DNA of 11,107 bases, from contig DOYB01000009.1 of the NCBI GenBank assembly GCA_003518745.1, forward strand, positions 1 through 11,107, given 5' to 3'. The DNA is from Selenomonas sp. GTDB lineage: Bacteria; Bacillota; Negativicutes; Selenomonadales; Selenomonadaceae. The notes below the pieces were generated by a model. That model was not told the origin of the DNA. It was given only the letters and a program-made list of their open reading frames with translations, and ran no database searches. The position numbers were made by a program, and so were the translations under genes. Numbering within the stretch: the stretch's first letter is position 1; each line of letters begins with the position of its first letter. Positions 1 through 6,064 of the stretch are shown piece after piece.

Positions 1-41
1 ATACACCATATTATTTACCGCTTACATTAGATCGTTCGGTT

Positions 42-296
42 TTAAACCAAAGCACTATTACTTTGTGCATTTAATGGAACATGCAATTTAACATCATGTT
101 CTATGTTTTCCACGGCTTCATTTTTATCGTAAGTATGTTCTTTGATCCATTTCTTTATCCCTTCCAACTCACATTCTCCCGTAATTTTTTGCATATAGTC
201 ACCGATAAGATTTTTTTCTCTGTCCTCAGCCTCTTCAATCTTCTTGTTCAATTCAGCTTGTTTTACTTTCAGTTCGCTCAATGATAAACGCTTCAT
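42..296 (-). CDS. Hypothetical 84-aa coiled-coil protein
   Basis: I do not recognise this family. The protein is highly charged. Residues 4-35 (LSELKVKQAELNKKIEEAED and onward) have leucine/alanine heptad spacing and probably form an amphipathic helix or coiled coil; the C-terminal third looks unstructured. The ATG at 294-296 is preceded by an AGAGG ribosome-binding site about 10 bases upstream. The gene lies 19 bases downstream of the 215-aa RHH-like gene on the same strand, with no terminator between them, so the two are very likely co-transcribed from the promoter at 1011-1039. A partner or accessory of the upstream regulator is a reasonable inference, but nothing in the sequence shows a function. 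Confidence 0.6.
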   Translation of the reverse strand: MKRLSLSELKVKQAELNKKIEEAEDREKNLIGDYMQKITGECELEGIKKWIKEHTYDKNEAVENIEHDVKLHVPLNAQSNSALV

Positions 297-315
297 AGAT
301 TATCAACCTCTTTCT

Positions 316-963
316 TTATTTTTCACCTATCGCCTCAATGATAAACTCATTTTCTATATTTTGTACCATCTTTATAGCGTCTAATGGGTCAATCTTATAT
401 TTCATATTTTCGCAGTATACGACAGATATGAGTACATCATACGCTGTGTCACATTCCCAAAGTTTGTCCCACCTATCTAATATTTCCAATGATAAATTTC
501 CAAGCCCGATGTAGCTTTCACTATAATCACCATCAATTTCTTTTAGCTTAATTTTAACGTCATCTATATTTTTCTTAACGTTATCATTTAGATTTTTTAA
601 TTGCACGCCACCACATAATTCACTCTCAAAAAAGCAAAGAACAATATCTCTTATTACATTACATTTTTTTATTTTGTGATTCTCTTTTAGCCAAGAAATG
701 CTCCTCCCAAGCGTCTGACGTATTATGTAATTCTTTTCATCCTCATCTGATCCAACGATTAACTTGTTTCCTTTCCAGTCTTTTGCACCATCTATAACAT
801 AATCTAGCAGATACAATGCCTCGATGCGCAATGTACTATACACTGGTAAATACTCATCTATAACAGCGCTACAAATATATCCAGATATATTTGCGTTATT
901 TTTTTTCATGTGATCCAATATCGCTTCTGCACGCTTGTCAGTTGACAATAATCTTTTTGGCAT
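316..963 (-). CDS. Hypothetical 215-aa protein with RHH-like N-terminus
   Basis: The first 40 residues have the spacing of a ribbon-helix-helix DNA-binding fold: a short basic strand (KRLLSTDK), a helix (RAEAILDHMKKN), a turn at NAN, and a second helix (ISGYICSAVIDEYL). Residues 45-215 are alpha-helical looking, rich in Lys, Asp and Ile, and match no family I know. The ATG at 961-963 follows a strong GGAGGGG ribosome-binding site 5 bases upstream. The promoter has consensus -35 and -10 boxes and is embedded in four tandem 12-bp repeats, as expected for an autoregulated RHH repressor or a plasmid copy/partition protein. The RHH call is by pattern only. The 84-aa gene follows 19 bases downstream. 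The gene is AT-rich compared with the DUF262 gene behind it. Confidence 0.65.
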   Translation of the reverse strand: MPKRLLSTDKRAEAILDHMKKNNANISGYICSAVIDEYLPVYSTLRIEALYLLDYVIDGAKDWKGNKLIVGSDEDEKNYIIRQTLGRSISWLKENHKIKKCNVIRDIVLCFFESELCGGVQLKNLNDNVKKNIDDVKIKLKEIDGDYSESYIGLGNLSLEILDRWDKLWECDTAYDVLISVVYCENMKYKIDPLDAIKMVQNIENEFIIEAIGEK

Positions 964-978
964 TATCTCCCCTCCAAG

Positions 979-1026
979 TATATCTATTTATATATCCATT
1001 TATATATCTAATTATATATACTATTA
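979..1026. repeat. Four tandem 12-bp repeats (operator/iteron array)
   Basis: Four contiguous 12-base units occupy 979-990, 991-1002, 1003-1014 and 1015-1026: TATATCTATTTA, TATATCCATTTA, TATATCTAATTA and TATATACTATTA. They differ at only one to a few positions. On the minus strand they read as direct repeats of TAAATRGATATA. The array covers the -10 box and the 5' leader of the RHH-like gene. RHH repressors commonly bind short tandem repeats cooperatively, so autoregulation is the simplest reading; replication iterons or a centromere are alternatives. Confidence 0.7.
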
Positions 1027-1039
1027 TTTCTACTGTCAA
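1011..1039 (-). promoter_or_regulatory. Consensus sigma-70 promoter of the RHH-like operon
   Basis: On the minus strand, TTGACA (1034-1039) is followed by a 17-base spacer and TATAAT (1011-1016). Both boxes match consensus exactly. The -10 box lies inside the 12-bp repeat array, so a protein bound to the array would block the promoter. Confidence 0.85.
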
Positions 1040-1063
1040 GAGCATATCCGATATATTTTTATG

Positions 1064-1096
1064 AAAAAAATGGAAGGCACCATATCCGCCTTCCAT
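1064..1096 (-). terminator. Rho-independent terminator after the DUF262-HNH gene
   Basis: On the minus strand a perfect 9-bp stem, ATGGAAGGC (1088-1096) with GCCTTCCAT (1070-1078), has a 9-base loop and is followed by seven T. It lies just past the stop of the DUF262-HNH gene and before the next promoter, which marks the end of the upstream transcription unit. Confidence 0.9.
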
Positions 1097-1101
1097 CAAT
1101 A

Positions 1102-2208
1102 CTATTTATTTGACTTTCTTCTATTGCAATCCCTGCAAAGTAGCTGACAGTTTTTCGCGTTTGTTTTTCCTCCCTCGCTCCAAGGCTTGATGTGATCAGT
1201 TTCCATTTCTTCCAATGAGAATTTCTTTTTGCACTTCTTGCAGATTCCCTTTTGCTTTTCAAAGGCTTCGCGTTTCATCGCTGGAGAGAACGCGCGTATA
1301 TTCAAATATTTCTCGTCACCTGTCATCACGTACGTATAAATACCTTTCTTCGCCGTGACATCATCGTCCAGCATCAGCGCGGCGATCCGTTCTTCCAGTT
1401 TCGCCGTATCTATCAGCTCGTCATGATATTCATCATAGAGCTGCCCCCATGCTATACCTTTCATTTCCTTTCTATACTTCGGGAAAGTCAGCTTCGTCCA
1501 GTTTATGACCGATTCATAATACTGCCGCAATGCGTTTGCGTTTGGATCGTGCTGATGCTCTTTCATGTAGTCCTGTGCCTTGCCTCCGCTAATCCATGAA
1601 AGAACTGCGGCAAGATAGTCCTGGCGGATCGGAGTGCCAGCCATATATTTTTCGCCAATCTTGTACGCAAGGCAATTTGTCTTTGAAAAGAATTTTTTTG
1701 CATCGGCTACGAACGGCCCGGAGTAGACTGCATTCAAAAGCTCCTGATCCGTCAGCCTTTCCCCTGCAATATTGACCGTTTCAAACCACTTGAGCTTTTC
1801 TTCCTCGTTCCCTTCGCAGAAGTAGACCGTCAGATTATAGTTCAATATCCTGTCTTGTTCCTCTTTCGTGAGATTGCTGAACTTCTTTGGGTATTTGCCG
1901 TACATGATGCTATATTGATCCGTCACATACTGACAAATGGAGATTGTACGCTGCTGGCCGTCCATCACTTCAAAGGATCCATCCTCCCGTACTGCCCAAT
2001 ACATGACATTCAACGGGAAGCCATTTCTGACCGTATCCATTACCGCGTCCCGCTGCTTTTCCTTATAAATAAATTCCCGCTGATACTTCGGGCGAATGTC
2101 CAGCCGTCCCCCATAACCCGTGATACCTTCCTCTTCCTTGTCAACATAACCTTCAACGAGATCTCGGACAAGTATTTCATGCAGCTCAATCTTCATTTTC
2201 TCGCTCAT
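1102..2208 (-). CDS. DUF262 + HNH endonuclease, 368 aa
   Basis: Two domains are visible. The N-terminal part is DUF262 (ParB/Srx-like fold, as in GmrS): IRPKYQREFIY at residues 38-48 and the signature DGQQRT at 83-88, thought to act in nucleotide binding or hydrolysis. The C-terminus is an HNH nuclease: zinc pairs Cys323/Cys326 and Cys358/Cys361, the catalytic DHI (His339) and Asn353. All key residues are present. Classical GmrSD uses a DUF1524 nuclease; here the partner is a canonical HNH domain. The ATG at 2206-2208 has an AAGGTGG ribosome-binding site. The gene overlaps the end of the methyltransferase gene by 23 bases, suggesting translational coupling. The pairing suggests a restriction or anti-invader nuclease whose host DNA is marked by the methylase; this is inference. 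A terminator follows at 1064-1096. Confidence 0.88.
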   Translation of the reverse strand: MSEKMKIELHEILVRDLVEGYVDKEEEGITGYGGRLDIRPKYQREFIYKEKQRDAVMDTVRNGFPLNVMYWAVREDGSFEVMDGQQRTISICQYVTDQYSIMYGKYPKKFSNLTKEEQDRILNYNLTVYFCEGNEEEKLKWFETVNIAGERLTDQELLNAVYSGPFVADAKKFFSKTNCLAYKIGEKYMAGTPIRQDYLAAVLSWISGGKAQDYMKEHQHDPNANALRQYYESVINWTKLTFPKYRKEMKGIAWGQLYDEYHDELIDTAKLEERIAALMLDDDVTAKKGIYTYVMTGDEKYLNIRAFSPAMKREAFEKQKGICKKCKKKFSLEEMETDHIKPWSEGGKTNAKNCQLLCRDCNRRKSNK

Positions 2209-3336
2209 TCTTCCACCTTCTAATTATGATTCTACTATAAGGCTTCTTTAGTATTCCTTTTGCATCACGGTATATTGGATTACCACGTCTAAATGAAGGA
2301 TTTTCTTCTTTCAATTCTTTTAATTGCTCTTTAGATAAATTAGCACTTACGCCTATGCTGATTCCTAATTCGCTTTCGGCCAATCCTACTATTTCAAATT
2401 GTTGCGGATTATAGTTTTGCAGAAACGTGTCCGGCACTCCCATCTTGCCAAAATAGTCTTTTGGTATGTCAGCAGTTCTTCCTACTTCAATGGCGTCGTA
2501 ATTCTCATAGATTGGATATTCTTCTTCATTATACGTTCTCCATAATTCCATTTCTTCATGGCGTTTCTGTATATCTAAATTTGTAAACCACATAATCCCA
2601 GATATACGGATAAATCCTTCCTTGTGTTGAGATGATTTTGCATGATCCTCGTATGGGGATTGAAAAAATCCTACATTTCCTTTGAATCCATATCCAAGCC
2701 ACATTTTATTATCACGAATCAACGGGAAAATTTCTTTATAATGTATGGCGTTCTGGTTCCCAATAATCAAAAATTTCTTTTCATATTCCACGAGCTGAGC
2801 CACATACTCGCGGAACAGGGAAAACGGAGGATTGGTAACGACAATATCCGCTTCCTGCAAAAGTTCTACGCATTCTTTGGATCGGAAATCTCCCGCTGGG
2901 TACTTCCGATCTCCTTTCAAAATGCGGTAAGGACGTCTCTTTTTAATCAGCAGTTCCGCATCTTCCAAACTAATCGCACCATCTCCTGTCATATCAGGAA
3001 TATTGGTGATACGAAACTGTACCGATTTTTTTTCGTCATCCGGATTTCTTTTTCTTCGTCTGGATCAAAAAGGCTGATTTCCTTCCCAACTACGGAGGAT
3101 CGATAGTAGCAAGTGGCAATAAGTTTCTTGAGTCCGAGACGATTGAAGTTCATGGCAAAGTATTTGAAAAAATTGCTCTCATATGGATCATCGCAGTTGC
3201 AGAGTACAGTTTTTCCTTGAAAATGCGCATCATAATGCGCCAGCTCTCGCTCAATGTCTGAAAGCTGCGTATAAAACTCATCTTTCTTTGCCTTAGCTGC
3301 TTTATTGAGGCTCGCATTGCTCACCGCCACGTTCAC
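2186..3336 (-). pseudogene. EcoRI-type adenine-specific DNA methyltransferase, split by a -1 frameshift
   Basis: Two adjoining reading frames make one protein of the EcoRI-type N6-adenine methylase family. The N-terminal piece (2989-3336, 115 aa) carries VLCNCDDPYESNFFKYF and the RLGLKKLIATCY strand. The C-terminal piece (2186-2992, listed from an internal ATG) carries NPPFSLFREYV, the catalytic NPPF motif IV. The C-terminal frame is open upstream of its ATG to about 3063, so the break lies between 2990 and 3063. That stretch holds an A8 run (3026-3033 on the minus strand) and an A5 run (3049-3053). Restoring the frame gives about 383 aa, a plausible full length. Translation starts at GTG 3334-3336 or, with better spacing to AAGGCGG, at GTG 3328-3330. 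It may be truly inactive, phase-variable, rescued by slippage, or a homopolymer sequencing error. TGDGAISLEDAE resembles a calcium-loop insert. Confidence 0.85.
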
Positions 3337-3342
3337 ACCGCC

Positions 3343-3960
3343 TTATTTGCTTTCATGCACAAACCGATAGAATGTATTTTTCCCTACTCCAAGAAGGGAA
3401 ATAGCTTCTTTCGTCTTGATTTCTTTCCGCTTCCATAGATCATATACCTTAATCCAATTTTTAGGAGCTTCTTTTTTTGGGCGTCCATAGGGACGGCCTG
3501 TTTTCGTTCTTCCGGTTCGCCTCCATACGGCAATCCCTTCCGCTTGACGTTTCTTGATGTTCTCTCTTTCCTGTTCTGCCATATATCCTATGATCTCAAT
3601 AATGATATTAGTTGCCAATTCAAGGATTTCTCGCTGCTGCTCGTCCTTCGTCTGAATCATCGTTTGCGGAAAATCAAGGATATGAACAAAAACGCCCTTT
3701 CCCCGGAGCTGTTGAAGTTCATCCTTGATCTGCTGCTTGTTCCTCCCCAGACGGTCAAGGCTTTTGACATAGAGATCATCCCCATCCCGGAGCGCAGCCT
3801 TCACTTGCTGATATGCAACGCGGTCGAAGTCCTTGCCAGACTGTTTGTCTATATACAGATTTTCTGCTTTACTGACATACTTCCGCAACTCTTCGGTCTG
3901 CCGATCCACGTTCTGCCCTTTCGTCGAAACTCTCGCATAGCCAAAAATTTCTCTCGCCAC
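3343..3960 (-). CDS. Serine recombinase, resolvase/invertase family, 205 aa
   Basis: This is a small serine recombinase that cuts and rejoins DNA through a phosphoserine link. The N-terminal catalytic domain shows YARVSTKGQN (nucleophile Ser12, Arg10), an SGKDFDR segment near 41-47 and SLDRLGRN (Arg70, Arg73). A long E-helix follows (GYMAEQERENIKKRQAEG, about 125-142). The C-terminal HTH is at about 180-203 (IKTKEAISLLGVGKNTFYRF). The length is typical of Tn3-type resolvases, and the protein looks intact. Translation starts at GTG (3958-3960), 7 bases after an AGGGGG ribosome-binding site. The methyltransferase gene begins only 6 bases after its stop, so the three genes probably form one operon. 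Upstream DNA at 3986-4084 holds inverted repeats suitable for a res site. Plasmid multimer resolution is the likely role; a cassette-specific invertase is the alternative. Confidence 0.92.
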   Translation of the reverse strand: MAREIFGYARVSTKGQNVDRQTEELRKYVSKAENLYIDKQSGKDFDRVAYQQVKAALRDGDDLYVKSLDRLGRNKQQIKDELQQLRGKGVFVHILDFPQTMIQTKDEQQREILELATNIIIEIIGYMAEQERENIKKRQAEGIAVWRRTGRTKTGRPYGRPKKEAPKNWIKVYDLWKRKEIKTKEAISLLGVGKNTFYRFVHESK

Positions 3961-3985
3961 GTTCTCGCCCCCTATTCCATCCCCT

Positions 3986-4084
3986 AAAAGTCTATTCTAC
4001 TTTTCAAACGATTTTCCTGCCTTTTCATTTGTTTCAACCTTTGCCTTTTCGTCCTTTGAAACAATCCCCGAAAAGTATACTTTT
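3986..4084. other. Candidate recombination (res) site and leader of the recombinase
   Basis: The leader holds a perfect 14-bp palindrome AAAAGTATACTTTT (4071-4084, centre AT), a second pair of the same half-sites AAAAGT/ACTTTT separated by 7 bases (3986-3991, 3999-4004), a 9-bp inverted repeat TTGTTTCAA/TTGAAACAA (4029-4037, 4056-4064), and a direct repeat TGCCTTTTC (4018-4026, 4042-4050). Resolvase sites consist of several inverted half-site pairs next to the gene, one with a central AT crossover dinucleotide. This match is structural only. Confidence 0.45.
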
Positions 4085-4137
4085 AAGGAACAATAAAAAA
4101 TTTCTCATGGCAATTTATAGAATTTCTAGCACATTAT

Positions 4138-4164
4138 AAAAAAAGGGGACACACCACAGCCCCT
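4138..4164 (-). terminator. Probable weak terminator after the 155-aa gene
   Basis: On the minus strand AGGGG pairs with CCCCT across an 11-base loop, followed by a run of seven T (4138-4144). The stem is short, but it sits 18 bases past the stop codon of the 155-aa gene. Confidence 0.5.
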
Positions 4165-4181
4165 ATCGAATCCATAGCCAT

Positions 4182-4649
4182 CTAATCCAATAAAATATCT
4201 TTACCAGCCCGCATCATTGCTATCAATTTTTTGCAAGCATCAAACTCCACCTCGCTACAGTAAATTCCCCGCTTCTTTCGCTCTACACCGTCTTGTATTC
4301 CTTTTCTTCCAGCTCCTTCTCGCTTCCCTCCCCTCTTCTTTGTTTGTTTTTCTTCTACCTTTTCAATCTCCTTTTTCTTGGTCTTCGTCCCCCGTCCCTT
4401 ATTTTGATTTCCTTCCACTTTTTCAAATGAAGAAGGCAAAGAGTCGAAAATCGTCCCGCCACCAATATACTGCTTAATGCCAGGAGGCAGGTATCTAACA
4501 GCGTAGTCCCCCGTAACCTCTATTCCGAGAGCCTCAGCCTCATGACACATGTTGTGGTATGCAGCACTTGGATTTTTAGCGAACTTGCCGTTGTTCTTCT
4601 TTGCAAATGCTCTAGCTCCCGACTCTGAGCGATAAAACTTGATTTCCAT
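4182..4649 (-). CDS. Hypothetical basic 155-aa protein
   Basis: I do not recognise the family. Residues 1-75 look folded (MEIKFYRSESGARAFAKKNN at the start). Residues 76-115 form a lysine-rich linker with repeated (I/F)EKVE motifs. Then comes KRGGKREGAGRK (105-116), a motif seen in many small plasmid and phage proteins, often just before an RHH-like segment. Residues 125-155 (KRGIYCSEVEFDACKKLIAM and onward) fit a strand-helix-helix start. DNA binding is a reasonable guess. The ATG at 4647-4649 has an AAGGAG ribosome-binding site 6 bases upstream. The gene stands alone between a promoter at 4689-4716 and a weak terminator at 4138-4164, and is divergent from brnTA. Confidence 0.6.
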   Translation of the reverse strand: MEIKFYRSESGARAFAKKNNGKFAKNPSAAYHNMCHEAEALGIEVTGDYAVRYLPPGIKQYIGGGTIFDSLPSSFEKVEGNQNKGRGTKTKKKEIEKVEEKQTKKRGGKREGAGRKGIQDGVERKKRGIYCSEVEFDACKKLIAMMRAGKDILLD

Positions 4650-4688
4650 GCCAATCTCCTTGTTTGAATTTATTACCCCATATTCAAT

Positions 4689-4716
4689 ATCATACTACAC
4701 TTATCCCGTTTTGCAA
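4689..4716 (-). promoter_or_regulatory. Likely promoter of the 155-aa gene
   Basis: On the minus strand, TTGCAA (4711-4716), a 16-base spacer and TATGAT (4689-4694) lie about 40 bases before the start codon. Each box differs from consensus by one base. Confidence 0.5.
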
Positions 4717-4805
4717 ATATGATTTTATTCCACTTTTTCAAACTAAGCTCAAAAATTAGCGGGCAGCTCGATGAATTCATAGGAAAGGAGGATGGTAGCA
4801 TCATT

Positions 4806-4907
4806 ATGACGATATATTTTGACCTCCCCATACCCCAGTTCCCGCCATGGATCCCGCCTGTAGAGTCAGAAGTTCTAAGTTTTGAATATGATTGTGCGGA
4901 ACGGTAG
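4806..4907 (+). CDS. Possible 33-aa proline-rich peptide
   Basis: A short frame starts at ATG 4806 and ends at TAG 4905, just before the brnTA promoter. It encodes a proline/aromatic-rich peptide (MTIYFDLPIPQFPPWIPP and onward). A strong ribosome-binding-like AGGAAAGGAGG (4781-4791) precedes it, but at 14 bases from the ATG the spacing is longer than usual. The frame is open further upstream, to an ATG at 4719. I see no family resemblance. It could be a genuine small gene, the tail of a decayed gene, or chance. Confidence 0.22.
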   Translation: MTIYFDLPIPQFPPWIPPVESEVLSFEYDCAER

Positions 4908-4911
4908 TATA

Positions 4912-4940
4912 TTGTAATTTGTAATACAAAATGTTATACT
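4912..4940 (+). promoter_or_regulatory. brnTA promoter with palindromic operator
   Basis: TTGTAA (4912-4917), a 17-base spacer and TATACT (4935-4940) form a good promoter. The spacer contains a perfect palindrome, TTTGTA-A-TACAAA (4918-4930), where a dimeric RHH antitoxin such as BrnA would be expected to bind and repress. The predicted transcription start, about 7 bases after the -10 box, coincides with the toxin's first ATG. Confidence 0.75.
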
Positions 4941-4946
4941 ATTGCT

Positions 4947-5237
4947 ATGATGAATGAAGAATATTCCATAGAGTGGGACGAGGATAAGAATGACATCAAC
5001 ATAAAGAAACATGGAATCAGCTTTGAAGACGCTGGTCTGGTCTTTGGTGATGGAGCCAGAATCGAATACTATGACGAGATACACAGTATTGACGAGGATA
5101 GGTACATTACCATTGGAAAGGTTGAAGATGTGCTTTTTATGGTGTTCACGGAACGTCCTGAAAACAACGCTATCAGGCTAATATCGGCAAGAAAAGCAAA
5201 CGCAAAGGAGAGGAGGTTGTATTATGGCAATCCGTAA
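4947..5237 (+). CDS. brnT: BrnT-family ribonuclease toxin, 96 aa
   Basis: BrnT toxins are RelE-fold ribonucleases that inhibit translation and are neutralised by BrnA. The family pattern is clear: IEWDEDKNDINIKKHGISFE near the N-terminus followed by DAGLVFGD, a central RYITIGKVEDVLFMVFTE strand pair, and the conserved C-terminal RLISARKANAKERRLYY with the SAR.A...ER signature. The length is normal and nothing is missing. Two ATGs are adjacent (4947 and 4950). No ribosome-binding site precedes them, and the promoter's predicted start point falls on the first ATG, so the mRNA is probably leaderless. The gene overlaps the antitoxin gene by 14 bases, in the usual toxin-first order. Confidence 0.93.
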   Translation: MMNEEYSIEWDEDKNDINIKKHGISFEDAGLVFGDGARIEYYDEIHSIDEDRYITIGKVEDVLFMVFTERPENNAIRLISARKANAKERRLYYGNP

Positions 5238-5538
5238 AATGAATGTGAAGGCAGGGCAGAAGCCTACAGAGGAGCAGAAAAAGCGTATTCGTGAAGCTAT
5301 GAAGCAACCTATTGTCTATGATGATGATGCACCAGAGCTGACCGAGGAGCAATATAAGGCTTTTGCTATCGTGGCAGAAGAGCAACGCAAGGCAAGGCGA
5401 AAGGAGCTTGTATCTTTACGGTTGTCACATGACACGCTTGAGAAAGCTAAAATGCTGGGGCATGGCTATACTGGGGTATTGAGCCGTCTTCTGACTATGG
5501 CTTTGGACAATCCCGAAATGGTGCGGAAATGCTTATGA
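5224..5538 (+). CDS. brnA: BrnA-family antitoxin, 104 aa
   Basis: This is the cognate antitoxin of the overlapping BrnT gene. The N-terminal half is charged and probably disordered, as expected for the toxin-neutralising segment, with the acidic stretch YDDDAPELTEEQYKA at 37-51. The C-terminus carries the ribbon-helix-helix DNA-binding part: a strand (ELVSLRLS), a helix (HDTLEKAKMLG), then YTGVLSRLLTMALDN. A GGAGAGGAGG ribosome-binding site lies within brnT just before the ATG, so this gene has efficient initiation while the toxin has none. That difference would favour an excess of antitoxin. The protein should autorepress by binding the palindrome at 4918-4930. Confidence 0.92.
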   Translation: MAIRKMNVKAGQKPTEEQKKRIREAMKQPIVYDDDAPELTEEQYKAFAIVAEEQRKARRKELVSLRLSHDTLEKAKMLGHGYTGVLSRLLTMALDNPEMVRKCL

Positions 5539-5577
5539 TCTGATTTTCCGGAAAAGCATCACGGGGAGGTATTTGAT

Positions 5578-5765
5578 ATGGTGAGTTTGAAATGGGATGA
5601 GGACGAAGCCAAGAAGTTTTATGAGTCAGAAGCGCGGGCTGAAACACTATTGAGCATGTCAAAAGTCTAATGAATCGAAAGGGATGGAGCGTAGAGGATG
5701 CTTTGGATGCTCTTTCCATCCCAAAGATTGAATGGGAGAAATACAAGGCTGCGTTTCAATGGTGA
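5578..5765 (+). pseudogene. Broken small gene after brnTA (frameshifted, about 62 aa)
   Basis: An ATG at 5578 with a GGGGAGG ribosome-binding site 8 bases upstream opens MVSLKWDEDEAKKFYESEAR and stops at 5668-5670. A second frame, running to TGA 5763-5765, encodes TIEHVKSLMNRKGWSVEDAL followed by DALSIPKIEWEKYKAAFQW. Joined near 5640 by a one-base shift they give a single small protein. The tail (an (I/L)KSLM segment followed by ...DAL..L.IP...W.KY) resembles the C-terminal segment of small, repeat-prone proteins and of some Rpn/PD-(D/E)XK transposase-like proteins, where it follows a charged helix. That resemblance is from memory. The frame break suggests decay or an indel; a second, independently started 31-aa frame begins at ATG 5670. 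Confidence 0.6.
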
Positions 5766-6064
5766 ACTGACATAGTTGTGCTTCATTTATACTTTGATTT
5801 CATAGCAAATCAACACTAGACAATTTTCGGAATTTTGGGTAAGTTTAGCATATCTACAAGTGTCTCATGGCGAAAAGCATGAGTCGGAAGCCAAGACAAA
5901 TAAATTCAGTGCCAAGGAGAAAACTGGCCAGCGAAAAATAGACTCATATCGTTGTACCTCCCTCAAGTAATTTTCAGAATTTTCTTTTTTAAGGGGGGGG
6001 GTACAGCTGTATTAAAGGCATCAAATCAAGCGGAGTTTTCTATTTTATATCAGGAGGGAATTTT
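5766..6064 (+). other. 300-base intergenic leader with G9 tract
   Basis: I see no gene here. The stretch holds two copies of AATTTTCNGAATTTT (5822-5836 and 5969-5983), then a run of nine G (5993-6001). A weak -10-like TATTAA (6010-6015) would place the G run inside the promoter spacer. An AGGAGGG ribosome-binding site follows before the ATG at 6065. A short open stretch (about 5801-5968) lacks a start codon and any recognisable similarity. Confidence 0.4.

Noticed and set aside
979..1026. Short tandem repeats as a CRISPR array
   Set aside because: Units are 12 bases and contiguous, with no spacers and no cas genes.
4413..4742. 15-base repeat TTCCACTTTTTCAAA at 4413-4427 and 4728-4742
   Set aside because: It is pyrimidine-rich and one copy is inside coding sequence (FEKVE codons); it is probably chance or an old duplication with no visible role.
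5801..5968. Open stretch ending HESEAKTNKFSAKEKTGQRK and onward
   Set aside because: It has no start codon or ribosome-binding site and no similarity that I recognise.
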